Positions 10,901 through 24,200 are shown, counted from the stretch's first letter. The stretch is DNA of 64,000 nt from Neospora caninum Liverpool (GCF_000208865.1 NC_018392.1:2686793-2750792), one strand, 5' to 3'. Notes: a model not told the origin generated them from the sequence alone. A program made the numbers and translations.

Positions 10901-13900
10901 ACGCCATACATGCACACGGCCTTGTTCGACGGTCTTCTGCCTTTCCCTTTGCAGCCGAACAAATCCTCGCCGACTGTGCGGACCTTCGACTTGCTGCTGC
11001 GCGCATGCAGCCAACAGAGACAGGCGTTTGCTCTCGCGCAGATTTGGCGGGACTTCGAGCGTCACCGGGAGAGGCAGGCGGAGACGCCGAGTGAGCGTCT
11101 CTTTCGCCTCCCCGCCGCAGCTTCGTGCTTCGCGTCAGCGATTCAAGGCTTCGCTGTTTGCGGCGACTGGACCTACGCGCTGTCACTGCTTCTCCTTCTC
11201 CACCGCGAGATGTCGACGGCGCGGCAGCGACTCGGTGAGCACCTTTCCCGTCGCTTTCAAGAGGGGCGCGGTGGTGACGCTGCAGGCCAGCAGGCGGCTG
11301 AGGCGAGCGATGCGCGAGAAGCGAGCGGACTCGAGGAATCGACTTACCAGGAGAGCGGCGGCGACGTGGGGATCGAGCCTTACCTCGCAGTGCTCCGCGC
11401 CTGCCGAGACGTTGGCGCGTGGAAGCCTGCCCTGGGCGTCCTGCGACTCCTCCAGCAACGGAGGCATCAGGAGCGCCTGCTGCACGCGCTGGGCACCGAG
11501 CGCGAGAGGCGGGAGGCGGAGCGCCGCGACCGCTTTCAGCAGCAAGTCCTCGCCTTGAGAGGCCGTCTGGCTGAAGCGAAGAAGACCGCCAGCGGCGTAG
11601 GAAACAAAGAGGCGCCTCGGCAGAGAGATCATGCACAGGCGCCGCCTGGTTCGGACCCGCTCCTGTCTCGAGACATGGAACGCGTCCTGGGGTGTCTAGA
11701 TGGCCCCACGGCGGTGGGCCGAGTCCCCCTGCTTCCCGAATTTCCCTTCGAGGCGTACGCACTCTGTCTGGGCGCCTGCGCGACGGCCGGCGCTTGGGAG
11801 CAAGTCCTGGCGGTCTCAGCAGAGTTTTTCTCACCGCGAAACTCTGCTGCATGCGCGGGTCGAACGGCGGGGATGGGCGGTGCGAGGGAAGAGAGCGAAA
11901 GCAAATTGGCGAATCGAGGCGGATGTCTGGCCGACAGCGAGTCAGGGGAGACGCGGGCAGGAGCGGGGTCGGAGCGGGAAGGGCCCCAGGCGTCGCTGGA
12001 AATAAGAAAGATTGTGAATGCGTACAGACTGATGGCGCTCGTTCGCCTGGGGCGTCACCAGCTAGTCGAAGAGGAACGAAGAAGCCTCATCCGGCTGATG
12101 GAAATGGAGCGGCGAACGCGCGAGCGACGCCACGCCAGAGAGAGAGACAGAGAAGGCCACGAAGAAGAGCGTGGACGCGAAGAAGCGTCCCTGGCGAAAT
12201 GGAGAGAGGAAGCCGACGAGGAACGGCTGGATCAAAGGGGCGACGAAGACAATCAAGACACTCACGGAATTGCCTCCCGGGCTCTCGCAGAGGCAGAGTC
12301 CTGGCTAAAGACAGAGGCCGTTCGCGCGAGACCAGTTCGAGGGAGCGACGAACGATGGCAGGTTTCGTTAACCGACGACGCACCTGGCTCGTCTGACGCA
12401 ACGTATCCTCACTCTTTGCTTTCCTCGTCTTCATCTACCTCTTCTTCGTCGTTTTCCGCTTCACTTGCGTCTCCGCTTTCGGCGCCTTCGCCGTCTTCTG
12501 TTTCGTTTGTGGGGAAAGCAGAGCCTGCTGAGGTGCACTCCGCGAGGGCGCAGGCTGCGGAGGCGCGCGGGGCCAGGCCTCTGTCTCCTCTGCGTCCTTC
12601 CGTCTCCGCAGTCTCTGACCGAGGCCCAGGCGAGGCTTCCGAAGGCGGCAGCGATGGCGACGCGAGGCTGGCGCCAAGACGCAGAGGCCTTGTCGGGCGA
12701 GGCCTTGACAGCTTTTTTGCGGGCCTCGAACCGGCGTCGGAGCGAGAGGCGCGGGCCGAGGCAGAAGCTGCAGCGAGACGAAGAGAGCACGAGCGCGAGA
12801 TGAGAGAGACGACAGAGCGCAGATCGCAAGAGACAGGCGGGAGGGAAGGAGACGACGGCGAAGGAATTGAATGCCACCAGGCGTCAGGCTGGGGGACTCG
12901 TGGAGACGGGGAGATCCGAAAGAGCGAGGAAGGCAGAGTACGTGGATCAGAAGGAGAGAAAGACGCCGGGAGGGACGCGACAGAGCGAGAAAAGGACAGG
13001 GAACACACAGAGCGCGAGGGCGATGAAAACTCAGAGGGAGAAGGAGGAGCCGTAGGCGCAGTCGCAGGAGACAGTGGAGCTCCGGTAGCAGCGTTTCTGA
13101 GTTCTGTCTTGGGCCCGCGGCGAGTCGTGCTCGAGAGCATTCGCGAAGAGCCGCTTTTGGTGGACCAGACGCCCGGGGAGCGTGCGGACCGCGTGCATGC
13201 AGATGCAGGAACACCGGAGGCACAAGAGCGACCGGGGGAAGAGGAGCAAACCGACGCAGTCGGAGAAGGCGGTAAAGTTGACACAGAGAGGGGAAACGCG
13301 ACAAGGGTGGTGGGAGACATCGAGGAAGAGAGGCGGGAGAAACAGGAGGCTCGTGAAGGGGACTTCCCTAGAGCAATGGTCGAGGGATGGATGACATCTA
13401 AAGACAGGGGCCGAGCCGAAGACAGTGGCGGCAATGCCGAGTGCTTGTTGGACACCGGCAGATTCGCAAACGGAAAACAGGAAGGCGTGTCTCCCGCCTG
13501 CGAAACGAGTTCGAGTGGTCGGCCTGTGGAGACGAGCCTGGATCTCCTGCTTCGTCACAAACAGGCTTCTCTCCCAGAGTCGGCAAACGTCAGCGTCGGA
13601 CCGCCTCGCTGGCTCGCCACGCAGGGCGCCGCAGCCGCCACGGGGCCCAGACTCTCAGCGGTCCACAGTGGTGTACGTACACCAGAGGGCTGGCCAGGTG
13701 TCTTGCCACGTGGCGAGGAGACGCAGGGAGCGCGCGCCTCGTCGGCGCCGCATCCGCAGCCCGCGGCGCAGCCTGCGAAAAACGGATTTCTGTTTGCAGG
13801 CAACCACGGCTGGGGCTGGCCGCCGCACTGGGAAGAAAAACTCGACAAGGCACGCGACAGATGGCAACGAGAGAGTGCGGGGAGACACGGCGAGGCAGAA

Positions 13901-14496
13901 CGTGAAGAAAGCGCAGAGACGGAGAGCCCGTGGGGGATGCGGCCATCCCCTTAGACTCGTCGAGAAGGAATTCTGAGAAAAGGACGTCGAGAAGCGGTGT
14001 AAAGGCGAGAGAGGCTGGGTCGCTGAGAGACTGGGACGTCCCCAGCTTCGCTCCTGTCGATCAGGGTAAAGGCGCGGATGCTTTACCGGCGTCGCGTTTT
14101 TCGAAAAACGAATCGATGACTACGGCAGAGCTGCGCCGGTGGAAAGAAAAAGAGAGGGCCTGGAAACAACCCAGTGTTTCCTTGATCCGCCAGGTGTGGT
14201 CAGAGACCTTTGACGAAGGTCGTTCGTGGTTCATGTCACCTTTGCAGTTCGCAAATAAATCAAGATATCCAAACAAATACATGGATGAAGGGAGCACCTC
14301 AGGGAAAAGGGCTCTCCGTCGGGCGGTTAAATGTGCATCGCTGTGAGATCCATCGAGGAGGCTGACTCTCTCCACGTCGCGGACGGAATTGAAAACTTCT
14401 CGTGAACGGAATACGAAGCTTTCAAACATCTGCCTGCCCATCGATTGGTAACATCCCTTTTTTGCTACATGCCATAAGCAGCCATGCAGTGATCCG

Positions 14497-14540
<44 letters not shown>

Positions 14541-15034
14541 TGTAAATATATATATATATATATATATATGTACATATATATAAACTTTAAACCCTGCTCA
14601 AAGATATATACTTTTTCTTTTGTCAGAGTGGTCGTGTTCACAGTTTCCGGTTTGGGGAGTCTGTGGGAGGGACCCTGGAGTGTGTCCGTGTCAGTCGTTA
14701 TCTCTGTTCTTGTCGTTTTCAAAGGGATATCAACGCCCTTTTGGCTGCAGTTTGGCTTCTCGAGCCAGCTGAATATTGGAGAGATATAATCCCGCTTTTG
14801 TCCCAGCTCCGCAGCTCTCCAGAAGCGCCGTTGTGTCCTGCAAAGGAGACAGCGAAACCTGTTGAGCGCTGCGCTGTGTCAGCTCTCTCGACCTGGACCC
14901 CTCCAGCACTCGCCGACTTCCCTCTGGCTGTGGAGAGGCCCGACGCGGACAGACCGAGGGTTGCCGCCCATGCAAAACTCTTCAAAACGAAAATCGGTCT
15001 CGGCCCTGCTCTGTTACAGCTGGTAAACCTATAG
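7985..15034 (+). CDS. Large pentatricopeptide-repeat (PPR) protein, 5' end unresolved
   Basis: PPR proteins bind organellar RNA through stacked 35-residue helical hairpins, usually in mitochondria or plastids. Phase-compatible exons: one ending at 8144, then 8727-8911, 9391-9758, 10137-10506 and a large exon from 10955 open to 13954. PPR-like hairpins include TAAYNAALHACERQRDRPGA, SLLTLGISTCCRAGNATAAV, SVYVQLVVALSQDG|RYEEAL (across a junction), SAINAALEACCCTGRLKQAL, TVRTFDLLLRACSQQ, YLAVLRACRDVGAWKPALGV and AYALCLGACATAGAWEQVLA. The second half of the large exon is a long Glu/Arg/Ser-rich, probably disordered region. A further exon (acceptor 14626 or 14724) ending at TAG 15032-15034 encodes a helical-repeat-like DINALLAAVWLLEP, but its link to the large exon is not settled. 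The true start is upstream of 7985; in-frame ATGs exist at 6962 and 7112, neither convincing. Confidence 0.8.
8371..8399. repeat. (TA)n microsatellite, PPR gene intron
   Basis: TA dinucleotide run in the intron between the exon ending at 8144 and the one starting at 8727. A second run lies at 8541-8562 in the same intron. Confidence 0.92.
14497..14583. repeat. (TA)n microsatellite upstream of PPR terminal exon
   Basis: About 87 bp of TA dinucleotides interrupted by TAC, TGTAAA and GTAC. It ends about 40 bp before a pyrimidine tract and the AG at 14626, consistent with an intron. Confidence 0.92.
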
Positions 15035-16400
15035 ACGGACGACACTGGGACGACTCTTTCCACAGAGCTGCCGAGCACCTGGACTCTATGTAGGCAGAAG
15101 TGAAAGACGTCTCTGTTTATTCGATTTGAGTTATACCAATGTGAACACATAAGGTCATCGAATATAACGGTATGCTACGCCGTTGGGGCACTGGGGAAGT
15201 TCTCGAGACAGACAAGGCGAACCTTCGAACTGCACAGATACTCTCGAGACTCCAGAGCGACCGAAGAGCTCCACGGAAAAGCCTCGTTTTCTCTTGAATT
15301 GAGAGATGCAAAACAGATCTACGCAAGTCCGGCCGCGTAGGGCAACGGTGAAACAGGAGCTACATGAGGTGCAAATATCGCTCTGCTCCATCATATACAT
15401 ATATATACATATATATATATATATATACATATATATACATATATATATACATATATATACATATATATATATATATATACATATATACATATATATATAT
15501 AAACGTGGATAGATAGGTGCATCGATACACGTGCATCCACAAGTACATATATGTAAGTGTTTGTATATCCTGAGACAGGATTCGCGTGAAAAAAGAGAAA
15601 AGAGCTGTTTCAGCACTTGCTAAAAACGTCCCCGACCGTCCCCCCTGGCGTCTTTGCCTGCTGTGTTTCCCGGCCGTATCAACGGCCGCTTTACCACCAA
15701 TGAAGACGAAGGACAGGCATCCTCCCGCGGCCCTTCTCGTGCTTGCACCGACATGCATCGATCTACGCACACCGCGTCGCGAGTCAAGAAAGGACGATTC
15801 ACACGAAGGCGTGCGACTTCCAACGCATGCGAGACACCGTTTTCCCGCCCCTGGTGACGGAGTGCTGTGCGAATGTGCCCAGCCATGTCCACGCCCTTGC
15901 AAAACTTTTGCTGCACTCTTGCGGTTTCAAGTCGCATCACGCGGAATGTAACACCTTCTGCCGACCGCCGTGGCACGTGGCTGCCACAGCTTCTGCAGGT
16001 GTAGCTGATAGAGCCCCACCCCTCCAGAAACAGAGTTTGTCCCATCGAGGAAGAGCATGCTCACAAGCGGCGTTTCCCCCTCACGTGCACTGTCTAGTCA
16101 GGGCCTCCCTCTCGACCTGCGACGCCGCCTCAGATGCAAAGGAAGCCTTGGAGAGGAAGTGCGCTTGCTGGCATCTTCCCCAGCTCTCTTCCTGGGAGAC
16201 GCGCAGGCCTCCGGGAACTCCCCCGCCAGCATCCTCGAATCCCTCTTCCTCTGTATCCCTTCACCTCTCTCGGGTTCTGGAACTCATTCCCTCCGCCGCT
16301 GTCTCTCTCCCTTCTCTCGCGCCTCTTCTCTCTGTCCCCTCTGCCTCCCTCTGCATTCCCGGGTTCTCTCGCAGCCTTCTTTCCGCACGTTTCCCCCCGG
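15035..16400. other. Convergent 3' spacer between PPR and ankyrin genes
   Basis: Two genes end facing each other here, so the stretch should contain both 3' UTRs. Apart from the microsatellite at 15393-15501 I see no conserved coding. Open frames at 15743-16447 (plus) and 15620-16045 (minus) overlap each other and show no recognisable motif. Confidence 0.5.
15393..15501. repeat. (TA)n/(CATA)n microsatellite in convergent spacer
   Basis: About 110 bp of TA repeats with regularly spaced C interruptions (ATATATACAT periodicity), between the PPR stop at 15034 and the ankyrin-gene stop at 16401. Confidence 0.93.
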
Positions 16401-18463
16401 CTAGTCGATTTGCTCGACGAGGAACGATCCGTCATCTCGAAGACTGAAGGACAGAGAGAGACCCTTTCCCAAGAGCATCGCAGTGGTTGGCATTTGAGAG
16501 CGGTCTGAGCTTTTGCGGCCACTCTGTTCCGTTTTCTCTTTGGGTTTCGTTGCACTTTCGAAAGAGAAACTCGAGGCCGCACCGCGGTCCTTCCTCGCCG
16601 CAGTCGCCTTCTTCGCCGGTGCAGGCTTGTCAGGTCCAACCTTCTGCCGGCGAGGACGAGTCGCGAAGTTCCCAGGGACATGTGCTTGCGCCTCGTTACC
16701 TGGGTGAGCGGCCTCTGAGATTCGGTTGTCCGCCGCCCTGCTTCCCACCTTTTCCTCGCCACAAACCGATGACGACAGGCGCATGCCCCGTGCCAGAAAA
16801 CTTCGGGGCGGCGTCGGCGCGGTGGAGGCCGGGGAGGCTGCCTGAGGTCGGTGGGCTGATTCGACCGAGGACTGCATGCGCTTCGGCAGCACTTGGACAC
16901 CTGCGAATTCGAATTCCAAAAACAATGTCCCTGCATGCACGAGGGCGTGGTTCTCCCTGGGATCGTCGAGCGGTCGTTCCGACGAGGTTGTTGCCTCCGT
17001 GGCAGTCTCCACTTCGAGCTCGATTTTTGCGTCGCCCCTCGCGTCTTCGCGCCTCGCGGGGGCCAGCACGCGACTCTCCCACGTGGCGCGAAAGCCCGCT
17101 CGGCGCGCCTGCAGACCAAGTGTTTCCGAGGGGCCGACCGCGGAGACACTCGCCGCGGTGCGTGCAGTCGCTCGCGCGGCGCAGCAGTCGTCTGAGAGAG
17201 ACACCGTGAGGCAAGAGACAGGTCGAATGCACAAGAACGGTACAGAGAAAACGGGAGGCAATACACAGAAGGCGCGGGACAGAGGCGAGGAGGACAAGAG
17301 GGAAAAGACAGAGAGAAAGGAAGAGAAAGGAAGCGAAAACAGAGAGGAAGAGAGAGACGCAAAAAGACAGCGGATACGATGGAGAAAAAAAGAGACGAAG
17401 AGGGAGGGAGCGAGAAAGGCAGAACACAGAGACATAGAATGAGTAAGAGGACGAGAAGAGGCAAGCATTAGAGGACGGAATACAGCTGTTGAAAAAAGCG
17501 AATAGAGAGGCATATCAGGCAAAGCGATCGAGGCCAAAAACGCGTATAGGCACCAGGAGCAAACGGAGCAGAGACGTGCCAGTGCAACCAAACATGGGAG
17601 AAAAGAGGCGAAAGTCCAGGGGACAAAATCTGAGAAGGCTCCTCACCGAGGGCGCGTTGGACCTGTCGACAGCGTGCCGGCGAAGTCCGAGGGAGGGGCA
17701 GCTGCGCGATGTGTTTCGGCTTCCGGAGCAAGGCGAATTTCAGTGCCCGACTGGCTGTCTGAAACACAGTCTCTCCGTTCTGCGCAAACATGGAAACACA
17801 GGAGCGCACTTTGCACATGCACCTACTAGCCTGCCTACAAAGCGAAGGTATTGGTCTCTACGAAGCTCTCGACACAAAGACGCCTCTGCTTCGTCTTCAT
17901 CTGCCTCGTTTTCAACTGTCGCCATCTCCACGCACTGCACATCAATGAAAGCCGGCAAGGTATCAGACCGTAACGCGAGAAGGAAACAACATGGAAGTGC
18001 TTAGCTGCCAGAGGTCGGGGGGTGATACGCCTGCAGCGCGGAGAGAGACTGGCCTCTAAAAAAACACGCATGCGCACCTGCTTCGCAATGTATGGGTCTG
18101 CTCCGTACGCACAGAGCAGCTGGACCATTTTCAAATCTCCCCAAAAGACAGCCTGGAAGAGCGGGGTTGGCAGACCCAGTGCCTCCACGAAGATGTTCGG
18201 ATCGGCGCCTTGCTGGAGAAGGAGCTCTGCCTGCAGAGCGCAGAAACAGCAAATACACCGCGCTGATTCGATCGCAACCCCCGCGCGTATTTTGACAGAT
18301 TGGCTGAAAAGGACAGATTTTCATGGAGCGCAGCGTTGACAATTCAGAGGGGATCCTTCTCCACATGCCCACCAATGGTGTACACGCCGTGAACACGGCA
18401 TTGCACTTCGACAGGTACAACCCAGCTGGGAGGTATACCTAAATACATCGATATGTATGATAC

Positions 18464-18496
<33 letters not shown>

Positions 18497-21275
18497 TGAC
18501 CACCTTTGCAGATAAGCCAAAACACGCCACAACAGATACAACTGGAAAAAGGCATTTTCGACAGTGACGCCTGCCTCCCAGTCAATATGCCCCCGTGGGG
18601 ATGTGTTACACACCGACACGAGCCTCGAGAGACACAATCACGCCGACACATGCCGAGCGGACGTGTCTCCTCGCCGTGGGTCTCCGCGCTGCCTCGGGAT
18701 CGTCCTTTCTTCGCCCTCCTCACCAGTCTGAGATCTCCAGTGATGACTGCATGCATCAGCGCGGGCACATCCTCGGAATCTGCGACTGTGGGGACCGGTC
18801 GGTCAGGCGCCGACAGCGCGTACGTCACCCGCGCAGGGGCTGCATGCGCGGCGACGGGGACAAGCGGACTGTCGGGAGCGGCGCCGTAGCGCAGCAGAAG
18901 CTCAACCTTCTTGTGTGCTGCCTGGAGGGAAGACGCTGCCACGTTGAGCGGGCTCAGACCGTGCTGAAGCGAAGCGTGGAAGCACCCAGTCACACGGAGG
19001 AAAGGCACGCACCGGTGGAGCCGAAATGGGAACCCTGCCGGACCCCAGGACGACGCGGGGCCACGCCGCTGTCGAACGACCCCGCGTAAGAGGACCGGCG
19101 ACACGGGAGGAGTCAGACGAAGACGTCGGGGGCTGCGAAGGAGAGGCGCGGCGGCAGAGAGTTTTCAAGCGCGTGCACTGGGGAGACGGAGCTCAAGCGA
19201 ACGGGCGAAGAAAACGCGACGCTTGCCGGAAAACCGCTCGCCTCAAAACACACGAAAAAGAAACGAGCAGATGCGAATTGTCGACCTACCACGACTCTGT
19301 TTGGATTGGCGCCTTTCCTAAGGAGAGTTTCGACGGCTTCAGCGCCCGCAGCGGCCGCAGCGGCTACGAGGAAGAGGCCTGGGAACACAGCCACACTTTT
19401 GATGATCTAGCACGTGGGACGTCCAAACAATATAGAGCCAAGCTCTCTCGGAAGCACGAAACGCCGCCGTCCGAGTCCTGGGTTGTGCCTGAGCTACTCT
19501 GTCTCTCGTTAGTCCTGAGACTTCTCCCAGCCTGTCATCCACCCCGTCCCCTTTCTAGCCTCGCAGAGCCTGTGTCTCTCTGCACGTGTGTGTGTGTGTC
19601 AGCTTTCCAGCGTCTTCAGACCCTTCCCCTACACAAAGCGCCTCCTGCCTTGCGAGTCGCCCTCTCTGCGCACTCTCTCGTTCCGTCTTTATTCCGTTTC
19701 CCCTTTTTTCACCCACTGAAACCATTCGTGCCCCAAAAGCGCGTTTTTCGCTGACGCCTGGCTGAGACGTACTCGGCCGGCTGACGTGTTCCAGCATCGT
19801 GGCGATGCACCGGGAGTCTCCTTCCAGCAGAATGACGTCGCCGAGCCTGAGCGCCCGCTGTTGAGCGAGCGCTCGGAGGACGCGCTTGCCCTCTTGACTC
19901 TCCCGCGGCGGCTGCTTCGCTTCATACCAGGCTGAGCCGTGTTTGCTTAAGACAGACCAAGACGAGGTGAGGAAACGGCCCTTCTCCTGGAGACCCCCCG
20001 GATTATCGCGCAGAGCCATCGACCGCTCGTTCGCGCCTTTCTGGTCCGGAGGCGCAGGAAGGTACAAATACGTGTACTGGCTCGGGCCTGCGGCGGCAGA
20101 GTGCGAAGACGCCGAGGTCCCATCCCCCGAGCAGCGCGGAGAGGCTGCCAGGCGCTGAACCGGAGAGGAGGGGGAAGACCAAGTCGCCGCCTGAAGCAGT
20201 TCGTCGCTGCAGTGGGAAGTGCCTTTCGACGCGTCGCCCAAGATCTGCGGAGAAAACAGACGCGCCAGCGGCGGTCCCAAGGCGTCCGGAGCGTTGCTCG
20301 GCCAGATCTGTTCGGGCGCGCATGCACTGCCCTCAAAAAATGCCGACAGCAGGGAAGCGCCTCGGCGACGGACGACTTCGCTCATCACCGCCAAACACTC
20401 CGAATCGCCCGAAAACAACAATCCGCTGTTCTGAATCACACAGAAAGGAGCCCACACACGCATGCATGCGCCGGTTCAACGAAAGCTTTAGAGAACGAAA
20501 CATCGCTGTACAGTCCTTCCCCCCCCCCCCCCCCCCAGACTGGAAGAGCGATACAGAGAGACGCCTTGCGAATCCACAGAGAGGGAGGCGAAGGCGCACG
20601 AGTGCGAGAGCGTCAATCGCCTCCCCGGGTGCTTTGTCGTGTCGAGTTCAACGTCCGCCTTGGCGAAGCGGAATGTGTGTAGGCATATCTATCTATTATT
20701 AAAGGTAAATACGCAAAGCATGTATGCACGCAAATAACCAAATCGACGCCTTTGCAATCCCGAGGGGAATGGAGCGCGGGAGGAGGCCAAGACTTGCGCT
20801 TGCTGACGATTCGCGGGAAAGGCGGAAAACCGCGTTTCTCTCAACTTACAGTGACTTGAGGGTTTCGGCGAAGGAGGTCCGTGACAGTCGCTCGCCGCCA
20901 CTTGATTGCTTTCCGCAGTTCCACGGCAAAGTTTTTGGGGACATTCTCGCTCTTTATCCCACTGACACGCAGACCGTCGAATCCTGCATCTCCGTCTCTC
21001 AGTCTCTCCGCCTGTAGCCTCTTTGCGAGCGGCAGGGATTCCGAGAGCGGTAGCAGTTTGATGCCTTGCGCTCTCTTCCGCGACCAGCCATGGCCTCCCT
21101 GGCTGGGGCCGCTGCATGCAGTTACGGAGCCGAGCTTCTGCGGAAATGCCGGGGAGGCTTGGCCGTGAATCGAGGGCGACGAAAACCTCCGCATGTCGTC
21201 TCCGTCCACTAATGCGTCGTTGTCAGTGTCGAAGTGGCTATGCGAAGCCGTGCGCAAACTATGTTCGTTCCCCAT
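16401..21275 (-). CDS. Myristoylation-signal ankyrin-repeat protein with EF-hand-like loop, 861 aa
   Basis: Eight exons join in phase: 20850-21275, 19773-20430, 19290-19378, 18724-18963, 18078-18230, 17839-17934, 17647-17779 and 16401-17191 (2586 nt). The start at 21275 sits in CACAAAATGG, the Toxoplasma-type consensus. The protein begins MGNEHS, a canonical N-myristoylation signal (Gly2, Ser6). Residues about 16-27, DTDNDALVDGDD, match a 12-position EF-hand loop with Ala in place of the usual Gly at position 6. Ankyrin repeats follow, clearest across exons 3-5: VETLLRKGANPN, HGLSPLNVAASS...VELLLRYGAAPD, LMHAVITGDLRLAELLLQQG with ADPN, and LFQAVFWGDLKMVQLLCAYG with ADP. Repeat continuity across three junctions supports the splicing. 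The C-terminal exon is basic and Ser/Ala-rich, ending near GKGLSLSFSLRDDG. Membrane tethering and calcium response are inferred; partner and function are unknown. Confidence 0.85.
18464..18496. repeat. (TA)n-(GA)n compound microsatellite
   Basis: A TA run passes directly into a GA run, in the intron between the 18078-18230 and 18724-18963 exons of the ankyrin gene. Confidence 0.93.
20519..20536. repeat. Poly(C) homopolymer, 18 nt
   Basis: Eighteen consecutive C residues on the plus strand (poly-G in the ankyrin transcript), within the first intron (20431-20849). Long homopolymers are prone to sequencing length error, so the exact count is uncertain. Confidence 0.9.
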
Positions 21276-24200
21276 TTTGTGCGAAGGCAGTGCCGAGAGG
21301 GACACGGGAGAACAAGGCACAGAGGGGAAGCAGGAAGTATGCTCGGGCGCCGCGAAGAAACGCGGGCGAGGAGGAGGTAAGAAATTGGAGGGAAGAGAGA
21401 AGTGAGGATCAAGCTAGGAAGAAAGGAAGCTGACACACACGCCGTCAAGAGAAAGCGTGAGGTGGGAGAGTCAAACGAGGCAAAGAAAGGAATGAAAAGA
21501 GCAAGTGGAAACACGGTGTCTGCCCCCTGTCAGATGTGACACACATGCCCACGTGCCTCGCGCGGTCTCTCGCCTTCGTAAAAAAGAAAGAGAGATTTCG
21601 CAGGCACTCTCCGTTCCTCTCGCTGTCTGCGTCCCTGTTAGGTTCATCACTTGGCGCCAGGACGTTGTGTGCGGAGGTGTGGAGCAGAACAATGTGAACT
21701 GCGAGCAAGAAAAGAACAGACAAAGAAGGGCTCTTCCCGAGAAAGAGAAACGCTTTCGCCCCGGAAGAACTGAGAGGAGGAGAAAAGGTCCGTTGCAATC
21801 ACGTCGTCTGAAAGCTGCCTTCCTCCACCCTGGGCTTCTCCCCTCCCCTGTAACTTTCTCTTCCTGATCCTCCTCTCGTGATCGTCCAGTCCTTCAGATG
21901 AGCGCAGAGCTTCTGAGTTTCTGCGAGGGTTTTCGTTCGTCTCCCTTGGTCAGCGAGGAAAAATCTGTGCCCGGAGCGGGTCGGATTCGATGACACGAGA
22001 GACACGTTTCGTAGATGCTTTCCCAGAGCACAAACGAGTGGTCAAACATATGGGAGAAGAGATGACTCTAGGCAAGAAAGAAGATGACTGGGCGGAAGAG
22101 AAGATGACTAGGCAGGGAAGAAGCAGGCTCGGAGAGAAAGGTCGATTAGGAAAATGGCGACACGGAGGTGAGAATTTCGAGAGAACGGCAGTTCCACCGG
22201 CGAATTCGCGGGCGTTATCGCTCACGCGGGGTTGAGGAACGAAAGAGACGTCGCGAGAAGACGTGTTTGCTGTTTGTGACGAGGCGAGCTGGGCCGGAGA
22301 CGCCACAGACCTGGCGAGATTTTGGCAGGCACAGGCAGCGTCCGTTTTGTCGTTTGGAAACGGAAAAAAGTGCCATCCTGTCAAGGTTCGCACTCACGGC
22401 CAGCCGAAAAAGGTTGGGGCTCGAGGTGAATCAGGAGACAGTGGGCGGGTCGGGGACGGCCTTGAGAGCGCCAAGAAAGAGTCGCGCTAGGAAGCCGGTG
22501 AGACTGGAAAGAGAAGACGCGAACAAGAATCGGAGTTTCGAGCGAAGAGTTGTATCTTTGCGCGGCGAACCCACCCGAGAAGAAAAGACGAATCGTCTCG
22601 GTTCTTCTTTGTCTCCATCGCTACACCTGAGAAACGCGGCCGGAGACAGCAGAGGTTTTTGGCGCAAGGGCGCGGATTATGGGAGAACAGTCTCGAGGCA
22701 ACTCAGGATTCCCTGCCGCGCGTCCAGCCGCTCTCGTCTCGAGTTTACGGGGCGCATTTTCTCCTTCTGCCTGGCCTTCCGTCCGCTTCGGCTGCCGTGG
22801 AGCTATGTGTCAGGATGGGAACTCAGTTGTGAAGAGCGAGGTGAACATTCGGAGAAAAACTCGCGCGTAAGGGACTGTGCACCGGCCTTGTAGCACAGAG
22901 CGTGCGCCGGAAGAACAGAGTGGCAAGTGCAACGGTCGGACAAGACGCGAGAACTGTTACTTTCAGGCTTGTGACAGAGAAGACGAACTCTCGATTTCCA
23001 GAGAGGCTCTCCAGTCGAAAAAGAAGAAAAAAACGTCAACCTCATACAAAGACAAGGACCAGTCGACCGCTTTTTCTCAGCCTAGCGGCGACCAGAGTGA
23101 ATCGAAACGCGATCGGCCGTAGCGAAGGCGGAAACCAGGACGAGGGCCAGATAGCACAAAACTGTAACCTCACTTCGAAAGTGCCGGGTTTTCTTCAAAA
23201 ACGTGGGAACCACGCGCGAAGGAGCGGCAAGCATCTGGGGAGGGCCGAAAATGGCGGCTCGCAAATCCCCGAGTCAGCCACGGCGCTGTACAGACACACG
23301 CGAACCTGCGTCAAAGCCCGGGAATTTTTAGTAAAACCTGGTTTTGAAGTCTTTTTGTCTCGAGGAAAGCCTTTTCCTCTTGGAGAAAACCGGAAAACCC
23401 CGAAGGAGGGCGCAGTCCCTCGCTTTTGTTCTTCTCGGCTCCGTTGCTCAAGCAGCTAGGTTCTCGCCACGCAGGACGAACTCGTGCGCCGACGGGCTCG
23501 GTGCGCCACCAGAGAGGCGCTTCAGGGTTTCGGATTTACAGATAATACACTTTCCTTCTCGATTGAGGAAAAGGAGAGAAAAAAAAGAGACCCTAGGTCA
23601 CCCTTTCTGGCTCCAGAGACAGAGCCAAACAGCAATTTGTTCGCACAAACGTGGTCACTGTCCGCCCTCTTCTTACGCCCTACAATGCCCTACAGTTATT
23701 GAGTCGCGCATCTATTTGCACTCGGCGTTCCGACACCCAGACCCCTTTGGAAGCGAGAAAACTGCGCTTTCTTTTCTACAGGTTTCTCGAAAGCCGAATG
23801 CGCAAAAGCGCGCGTCCTTTTTAAAAGAGACAGCGAACAGTGCCATGTTTTTTGCACGGCGCGTAGGGACTGGATCGAAGCGACTAGCCACGGCTGCCAC
23901 TGCCCTCCTAGACCAGCGCGAAACAACGGCGCCTATCGTACCTGAAAAAGATGGCCGTTTTCACGGGATAGCAGCAGCTCCTGTCTATCTATGTGTACCT
24001 CTAAATGTGTACTGGCGAGAAAAATTGGAGACTGCTGCACTCCCGCGAGGCGATAGTTCTGTGACGCGCGCGTAGCTCCACGTTAGGCGCGTGCCGAGAT
24101 CCTGGCGTTGTTGCTCAGCAAAACTGGAATGCAAGCATTGGGAAAAAAGCTAGGACGCCGCTCTTAACCGTGCAAAAGAGTAAATTGCAAGGCCGACAGT

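Noticed and set aside
16130..17464. Minus-strand 444-codon Arg/Ser-rich frame over the ankyrin terminal exon
   Set aside because: It is an out-of-frame shadow. The frame ending at 16401 joins in phase to the ankyrin exons and has the better composition.
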